A DNA stretch of 64,000 bases from Shimia thalassica. Lineage in GTDB: Bacteria; Pseudomonadota; Alphaproteobacteria; Rhodobacterales; Rhodobacteraceae. Positions within the stretch are counted from its first letter, which is position 1. Each line of letters begins with the position of its first letter. The stretch is from the NCBI RefSeq assembly GCF_001458215.1, contig NZ_CYTW01000002.1:372001-436000 (forward strand). The letters run 5' to 3'. The notes beneath the pieces were generated by a model. The model saw only the letters and a list, made by a program, of their open reading frames with translations, was not told the DNA's origin and did not search any database. Positions 55,262 to 64,000 of the stretch are shown one piece after another. The translations under genes and the position numbers were made by a program.

Positions 55262-55845
55262 TGCTTGCACACCTGAGCATGGCAGCGTCCGCCGCACTTG
55301 CGTTGATTGCCACCAACCTCGACAATCTGGCGGTCATGGTGGGCCTGCTTCTTACGGCACCGCGCACACGGGTTCTCGGCGGCTTTGGCGCCGCGCAGGT
55401 TCTGGTGCTGGGCGGGGCATTGGCCGTTGCCGAGGGCGTCGAGACTGCAATTCCCGGCTGGACAGGCTATCTTGGGATCATTCCCTTGGGGCTGGGCCTT
55501 TGGGGCGTCTGGGGACAGTGGCACGCTGATGAAAACGCGGATCAGCCGGCAGACCTCAAAAGGGGCACGTTTCTGGCCTGTTTCGTCTTGTTTGCGAGCT
55601 TGTCTACAGACAGTTTTGCAGCCTTTGCCCCCTTGTTGGCAGACAGCCAGCCTGCGTTCCGTGTTTCGGCCCTGTTCGGCGCGGGCGTTGCTGCATTGAC
55701 CCTTGGCTTTGTGGGGGTGCGGCTTGTTGAAAATGCACGCGAGGGCAGCCCGCTCGTCAAAAAACTGGAACGATTTGGCCCCTACGCTATGATTGCGGTG
55801 GGTCTTTATGTGTTGGCCAACAGCGGAACCGACACCCTCGTTTGA
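55261..55845 (+). CDS. CadD-like cadmium resistance/LysE-superfamily transporter
   Basis: 194 residues with about five transmembrane helices. AASAALALIATNLDNLAVMVGLL holds a DN pair in the first helix, repeated in inverted half as FASLSTDSFAAFAPLL. This matches the CadD family (LysE superfamily), whose members are linked to cadmium or other cation export. Coupled to lpxB by a one-base overlap (TAATG); a role tied to lipid A is not implied. Confidence 0.72.
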   Translation: MLAHLSMAASAALALIATNLDNLAVMVGLLLTAPRTRVLGGFGAAQVLVLGGALAVAEGVETAIPGWTGYLGIIPLGLGLWGVWGQWHADENADQPADLKRGTFLACFVLFASLSTDSFAAFAPLLADSQPAFRVSALFGAGVAALTLGFVGVRLVENAREGSPLVKKLERFGPYAMIAVGLYVLANSGTDTLV

Positions 55846-55901
55846 CCCCAAACGGCTTTCGCCGCACTCTGTGCAGGTAAAAAACGTTGGGGGGAATGCA
55901 A

Positions 55902-56204
55902 ATGAGATATCTGCCAGAACTGATCGGGGCGATGTGCCTGATGGTCTTTTGCACCAGTTCCGCACATGCGACACTGGCGTGTAGCGTTATGAAAGATGCC
56001 GCGCTTTATGAGTTGCCAACGGAACAGTCCGCGATCATCCGGATTGTTCCGTCACAAGACCTTGTGCAGTTTCCACAACAAGACCTTGCGCCAGAACAGG
56101 TCGAGGACTGGTATTGGGTCAAACATGACCTCACACAGGAAGACATCTGGCAAGGTGGCGATCCCGGATGGATGCAGATCGCCATTCTAAACGACTGTGG
56201 CTAG
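55902..56204 (+). CDS. Exported small protein, SH3-like
   Basis: 100 residues from ATG 55902, with GGGGGG 8 nt upstream. Signal peptide MRYLPELIGAMCLMVFCTSSAHA. The mature part, LACSVMKDAALYELPTEQSAIIRIVPSQDLVQFP...WYWVKHD...GDPGWMQIAILNDCG, resembles a bacterial SH3-like fold with two Cys that may pair. Function unknown. Confidence 0.65.
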   Translation: MRYLPELIGAMCLMVFCTSSAHATLACSVMKDAALYELPTEQSAIIRIVPSQDLVQFPQQDLAPEQVEDWYWVKHDLTQEDIWQGGDPGWMQIAILNDCG

Positions 56205-56208
56205 GGGA

Positions 56209-57354
56209 TCAGTACCCGCGCCAGATCCAGCCACCGCCAAAGATGCGGCTGCTTTCATTTGAGTAGAACACACAGGCCTGACCCGGAGAAACGCCTTCTT
56301 CGGCGGTCAGAAGTTCCACTTCGGCAGTTGTCGGGCCGGTCGGGCGAATGATGGCTTCGCGTGGTGGGCGTGTTGAGCGCACCTTGACGGACAGCGTCCA
56401 TTCCTTGCGGCTTTCGAAGGGTTCATCACCCAACCAGTTGATTTCGCGCACAGGGATAATCCGCGTGGTCAGCATCTCTTTCGGGCCGACGATGACCTGC
56501 TTTTTGTCAACGTCCAGCTTGACCACATAAAGCGGCTCGCTCAGGCCACCGATGCCAATGCCGCGGCGCTGACCGATGGTATAGTGAATGACACCATTGT
56601 GGGTGCCACGGACATTGCCCTCGTGATCCACGATATCGCCGGGTTCAATCGCCCCGGGGCGCAGCTTTTCGATGACAGAAGCATAGTTTCCGTCTGGCAC
56701 AAAACAGATATCCTGGCTGTCCGGTTTGTCTGCCACGGCCAGCCCGTATTCGGCGGCAAGTGCGCGGGTTGCGTCTTTGTTCGGCAGGTGGCCCAGCGGA
56801 AACCGGAGATAGTCCAGCTGTTCCGGTGTCGTCGAAAACAGGAAATAACTTTGGTCACGGCGGGCATCCGCCGCAGAGTGCAGTTCGGCCCCGTTCTGAC
56901 CAACCTTGCGCTGGATGTAATGGCCCGTCGCCATACAATCCGCATCAAGGTCTTTCGCGGTTTCCAGCAGGTCTTTGAACTTCACACGCTCGTTGCAACG
57001 GATGCAGGGCACAGGGGTGGCGCCCGCAAGATAGCTTTCTGCGAACTCGTCAATGACCGCATCCTGAAAGATGTTCTCATAGTCGAGAACATAATGCGGG
57101 AAGCCTTTTTCTTCGGCCACACGGCGCGCATCGTGAATATCGATGCCGGCACAGCACGCCCCTTTTTTGGCAAGCGCTGCACCATGATCGTAAAGCTGCA
57201 GGGTGACGCCAACCACGTCATACCCTTCGTCTGCGAGCTTGGCCGCGACAACAGAGCTGTCCACGCCTCCGGACATGGCAACCACCACGCGGGTTTCTGA
57301 TGGGGGTTTGGCAAAGCCAAGCGAGTTCAGTTCCATTTCGGTGTCCAGCGCCAT
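56209..57354 (-). CDS. mnmA: tRNA-specific 2-thiouridylase MnmA
   Basis: Thiolates U34 of Lys/Glu/Gln tRNAs. 381 residues from the MALDTEM ATG, with GAGGAG upstream. PP-loop [18 protein letters not shown]; catalytic Cys in [14 protein letters not shown] and the second in [31 protein letters not shown]-terminal barrel ends GGGWIWRGY. Faces the SH3-like gene convergently. Confidence 0.95.
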   Translation of the reverse strand: MALDTEMELNSLGFAKPPSETRVVVAMSGGVDSSVVAAKLADEGYDVVGVTLQLYDHGAALAKKGACCAGIDIHDARRVAEEKGFPHYVLDYENIFQDAVIDEFAESYLAGATPVPCIRCNERVKFKDLLETAKDLDADCMATGHYIQRKVGQNGAELHSAADARRDQSYFLFSTTPEQLDYLRFPLGHLPNKDATRALAAEYGLAVADKPDSQDICFVPDGNYASVIEKLRPGAIEPGDIVDHEGNVRGTHNGVIHYTIGQRRGIGIGGLSEPLYVVKLDVDKKQVIVGPKEMLTTRIIPVREINWLGDEPFESRKEWTLSVKVRSTRPPREAIIRPTGPTTAEVELLTAEEGVSPGQACVFYSNESSRIFGGGWIWRGY

Positions 57355-57477
57355 GTGAGTCGCTCCTCTGGGAAGTCGCCAAGAATATAGGAAAATCCTA
57401 ACTACTCTCAAGAGGCAGTTTCATTCCCCGTTAAACACGATGCGCCAGCATCACAGCATCTATGAGAGGGAAGGGTG

Positions 57478-57756
57478 ATGTATCTTAAGAAAGTTGAATG
57501 TCCACGCACAGTTACACTTCACAATGGCCAGGTGATGAGCCAGGCCGACCTGCCGCCCGCAAATACGCGACGATGGGTTGCGTCCCGAAAGGCGGCGGTT
57601 GTAAAGGGGGTGGCATACGGGTTGATTTCGAAAACCGACGCCTTGCGCCGCTACAGTTTGAGCGAAGAAGAGTTCTCGGAATGGGTCAATGCCGTCAGTG
57701 TTCACGGCGTTGATGCACTTAAAGCGACAAATACGCAAAGATATAGACAACTTTAG
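57478..57756 (+). CDS. sciP: SciP-like CtrA inhibitor (DUF1153)
   Basis: 92 residues. TVTLHNGQVMSQADLPPANTRRWVASRKAAVVKGVAYGLISKTDALRRYSLSEEEFSEWVNAV is the whole DUF1153 domain with its helix-turn-helix (KAAVVKGVAYGLISKTDALRRYSLS). In Caulobacter SciP binds CtrA and blocks it from recruiting RNA polymerase. It sits just upstream of ctrA, which supports the name. Confidence 0.88.
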   Translation: MYLKKVECPRTVTLHNGQVMSQADLPPANTRRWVASRKAAVVKGVAYGLISKTDALRRYSLSEEEFSEWVNAVSVHGVDALKATNTQRYRQL

Positions 57757-57793
57757 GTTGTTTTGCTATTTTCCAGAAAGTGGTAACCGCGGA

Positions 57794-57819
57794 TTAACCT
57801 TTTTTGATCAGGGTTAACC
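57794..57819. promoter_or_regulatory. TTAACC half-sites upstream of ctrA
   Basis: GGATTAACC at 57791-57799 and GGGTTAACC at 57811-57819. The TTAA tetrads are 16 bp apart, not the 7 bp of the full CtrA box, so these are two half-sites. They lie 33-58 bp before the ctrA ATG, consistent with CtrA auto-control. Confidence 0.45.
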
Positions 57820-57851
57820 CCAATCTGGACCTGTTGAGCAAGGAGTTTTCC

Positions 57852-58571
57852 ATGCGCGTTTTGTTGGTAGAGGACGATCCCGCAACCTCGAAAAGCATCG
57901 AAATGATGCTGACCCACGCTAATCTGAATGTTTATGCGACCGATCTCGGGGAGGAAGGGATTGATCTGGCAAAGCTCTATGATTACGACCTGATCCTTCT
58001 GGATCTGGGCTTGCCTGACATGAATGGGCACGATGTGCTGCGACAACTGCGGTTGGCACGGATCGAGACCCCGATTCTGATCCTGTCTGGAGATGACAAT
58101 ACAGACAGTAAAATCAAAGGCTTCGGGTTTGGAGCGGATGATTATCTGACCAAGCCGTTTCACCGTGAAGAACTGGTTGCGCGTATTCACGCCATCATTC
58201 GGCGGTCAAAAGGTCATTCACAGTCTGTGATCCGCACCGGCAAGGTGTCCGTAAATCTGGACGCAAAAACCGTTGATGTCGACAATAGCCCCGTTCATCT
58301 GACCGGTAAAGAATACCAAATGCTCGAATTGCTATCTTTGCGCAAAGGCACAACGTTAACCAAGGAGATGTTTTTAAACCATCTTTACGGTGGCATGGAT
58401 GAGCCTGAGTTGAAAATCATCGATGTCTTTATCTGTAAATTGCGCAAAAAACTGTCCGAAGCCACGGGTGGGGACAATTATATCGAAACCGTTTGGGGGC
58501 GCGGCTACGTTCTGCGTGATCCACAGCCGGTCACACATGAAGATGAAGAACGTCTCGCGCTTAGGGCTTGA
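57852..58571 (+). CDS. ctrA: Cell-cycle response regulator CtrA
   Basis: 239 residues from ATG 57852, with AAGGAG upstream. Receiver domain [20 protein letters not shown] with phosphorylation site D51 ([10 protein letters not shown]) and K in DDYLTKPF. OmpR-type winged helix with [54 protein letters not shown]. In this clade it controls motility, gene transfer agents and related traits. The C-terminus is LRA, not the AA degron seen in Caulobacter. Confidence 0.95.
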   Translation: MRVLLVEDDPATSKSIEMMLTHANLNVYATDLGEEGIDLAKLYDYDLILLDLGLPDMNGHDVLRQLRLARIETPILILSGDDNTDSKIKGFGFGADDYLTKPFHREELVARIHAIIRRSKGHSQSVIRTGKVSVNLDAKTVDVDNSPVHLTGKEYQMLELLSLRKGTTLTKEMFLNHLYGGMDEPELKIIDVFICKLRKKLSEATGGDNYIETVWGRGYVLRDPQPVTHEDEERLALRA

Positions 58572-58621
58572 TATCGACCGCTAGGTTCTGGACCTCCGCA
58601 GTTCTCCCGCCTATCACTTGA

Positions 58622-63009
<4,388 letters not shown>

Positions 63010-63118
63010 CCCGTTTCGTTCTATTTTGTTCGCTAATGTTCTCATAAAGTTCTTTACAGAATCTGAATCATGTGAGAACAAAGGGGCAACAAAGAAGAGA
63101 TTGAGCAGGAGACACCCC

Positions 63119-63241
63119 ATGATGAACCAAATCAAATCCGTTCTTCGCAATTCCGGCGACACGCTGGTGCAAGATGCGATTGGCGCTGTTGCGCTTGTGG
63201 TTATGATGGTTGTTGTTCTGCACGTGCCCGTCTTTGCCTGA
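63119..63241 (+). CDS. 40-residue small membrane protein
   Basis: ATG 63119 with AGGAG about 8 nt upstream: MMNQIKSVLRNSGDTLVQDA, then IGAVALVVMMVVVLHVPVFA, TGA. One hydrophobic helix following a basic amphipathic start. It is followed by an intergenic stretch and a strong terminator at 63397-63433, so it has its own transcript. Conserved-looking short protein of unknown function. Confidence 0.65.
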   Translation: MMNQIKSVLRNSGDTLVQDAIGAVALVVMMVVVLHVPVFA

Positions 63242-63396
63242 TTTTCTGCCTGTATGATGGTGCCGGAAAGTTTCCAGCATCCTGTCCCCACTTTGATGCG
63301 AAGCGACTGACACTGCCTGTCTTATGGTCTTTTGAAGGGACTGCCTCATCCCCCTTCACCGAAGCTTACCGGGTCCCACATCGTCATACACAACTT

Positions 63397-63433
63397 AACC
63401 GCCGCCTTCCTGCCAGAAGCGCGGCGGTTTTTT
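63397..63433 (+). terminator. Rho-independent terminator after the small ORF
   Basis: AACCGCCGC-CTTC...GAAG-C-GCGGCGGTT, running into six T on the plus strand. Lies between the 40-residue gene and the convergent scaffold gene. Confidence 0.8.
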
Positions 63434-63469
63434 CTTGTAAAACCAGATGATTGTAAGGCCGAAAGCGGT

Positions 63470-63919
63470 CTAGGCGCAGTTGGCCTGCTCTGCTTGGTCC
63501 ACGGCCTCTACTGCGGCATCCAAAGCGAGCATGATCGACGCGTGGCGGTTTTTGTAGTCCCGCGCGGGGCGCAGCACTTCGAGCCCATCAAACGGTGCAG
63601 GCGGGGTAGGTCCGTCCTGTTTCAGCATCCCCTTCAGACCCTCACGCGCCGCTTCGAGTTCAGCACGGTTGCGTCCGATGATATTGGCCCCCACAACAGA
63701 TGCGGCGGCCTGTCCAAGAGCGCAGGCTTTCACGTCCTGTCCGTACGCCACAATACGCCCGTCTTCGACGGCCACATCAACCGTGACAGTTGAGCCGCAA
63801 AGCGGCGAACGCTTTTTTACCGTCGCCTGCGGAGAGCTCAGGCGTGTTGTATTCGGAATCTCAGCGGCCAGCGCCAAAATGCGCCCGGAATACAGCTTGA
63901 TAAGATCGTTTTCGGACAT
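63470..63919 (-). CDS. Iron-sulfur cluster scaffold-like protein (IscU/NifU-N family)
   Basis: 149 residues. SPLCGSTVTVDVAVEDGRIVAYGQDVKACALGQAAASVVGANIIG matches the IscU/NifU-N fold, with Cys in LCGS and VKAC. The third ligand Cys of IscU is not found at its usual place; RPARDYKNRHASIML ends the domain with RH rather than HC. It may be a non-canonical scaffold, or a related protein with another role. Confidence 0.78.
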   Translation of the reverse strand: MSENDLIKLYSGRILALAAEIPNTTRLSSPQATVKKRSPLCGSTVTVDVAVEDGRIVAYGQDVKACALGQAAASVVGANIIGRNRAELEAAREGLKGMLKQDGPTPPAPFDGLEVLRPARDYKNRHASIMLALDAAVEAVDQAEQANCA

Positions 63920-63986
63920 CCGATGTTCCCTTTGACGTGTCTTTACTAGATAGAGGGCAAGATCGCAGATGCAAAGGAATTCTGTT

Positions 63987-64000
63987 ATGCAATTTGATCC
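63987..64000 (+). CDS. Possible gene start cut by the window edge
   Basis: ATG CAA TTT GAT with AAGGA about 8 nt upstream opens a plus-strand frame (MQFD) in the last 14 bases, divergent from the scaffold gene. Too short to identify; a hisI-type start is a guess only. Confidence 0.25.

Overview
The window looks like a chromosomal segment from an alphaproteobacterium of the Rhodobacteraceae (Roseobacter group). The signs are an adjacent sciP-ctrA pair, the pyrH-frr-uppS-cdsA-dxr-rseP-bamA-ompH-fabZ-lpxA-lpxI-lpxB run (lpxI in place of lpxH), a moderately GC-rich background, and family-typical proteins such as the DUF985 cupin and the NifU-like scaffold. No rRNA, tRNA or CRISPR array was seen.

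Layout: 1-11.4 kb is ordinary core genome (cupin fragment, enolase, EamA transporter, CNNM/CorC protein, xerD with two upstream envelope genes, aroK-aroB, a stand-alone trpB, pepT). From about 11.66 to 32.93 kb lies a visibly AT-richer genomic island inserted between pepT and ssb, with every gene on the minus strand. Its right end carries three consecutive tyrosine recombinases plus a small coiled-coil/HTH protein. This is the ginABCD arrangement that defines GInt-type islands (a Tn554-like three-recombinase logic). In the same overlapping operon follow a second HTH/coiled-coil protein, a GIY-YIG protein and a RecD2-like helicase. The left half carries a seven-gene operon whose junctions all overlap or lie within 2 bp: an MmeI-like adenine methyltransferase whose N-terminal nuclease motif appears lost, a HEPN/Abi-like protein, a PDDEXK nuclease fused to a PUA/EVE-like domain, a 96-residue unknown, a zinc-binding unknown, an SF2 helicase and a GIY-YIG (T5orf172/MUG113-like) nuclease. 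I read this as a candidate multi-subunit restriction-modification-like anti-phage system and the most interesting object here. Between the two operons sits a TrlF/Ppl-like PHP-SMC ATPase gene with an in-frame TAA just after its HxH motif, so it is probably a fresh pseudogene.

From 32.97 kb onward core genome resumes: ssb, a lytic transglycosylase, a di-haem peroxidase, an ABM-fold protein, a peptide-type ABC transporter operon without a visible binding protein, an AraC regulator, miaA, the pyrH to lpxB envelope/isoprenoid/lipid A run, a CadD-like transporter, mnmA, the cell-cycle pair sciP-ctrA, ligA-recG, and an Fe-S scaffold-like gene. Four short genes below the usual ORF cutoff (52, 38, 44 and 40 residues) have good ribosome binding sites and one hydrophobic segment each.

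Limits: all calls come from reading the sequence. Domain names for the island proteins rest on motif recognition, not on database searches. Start codons were adjusted by Shine-Dalgarno position and family length.
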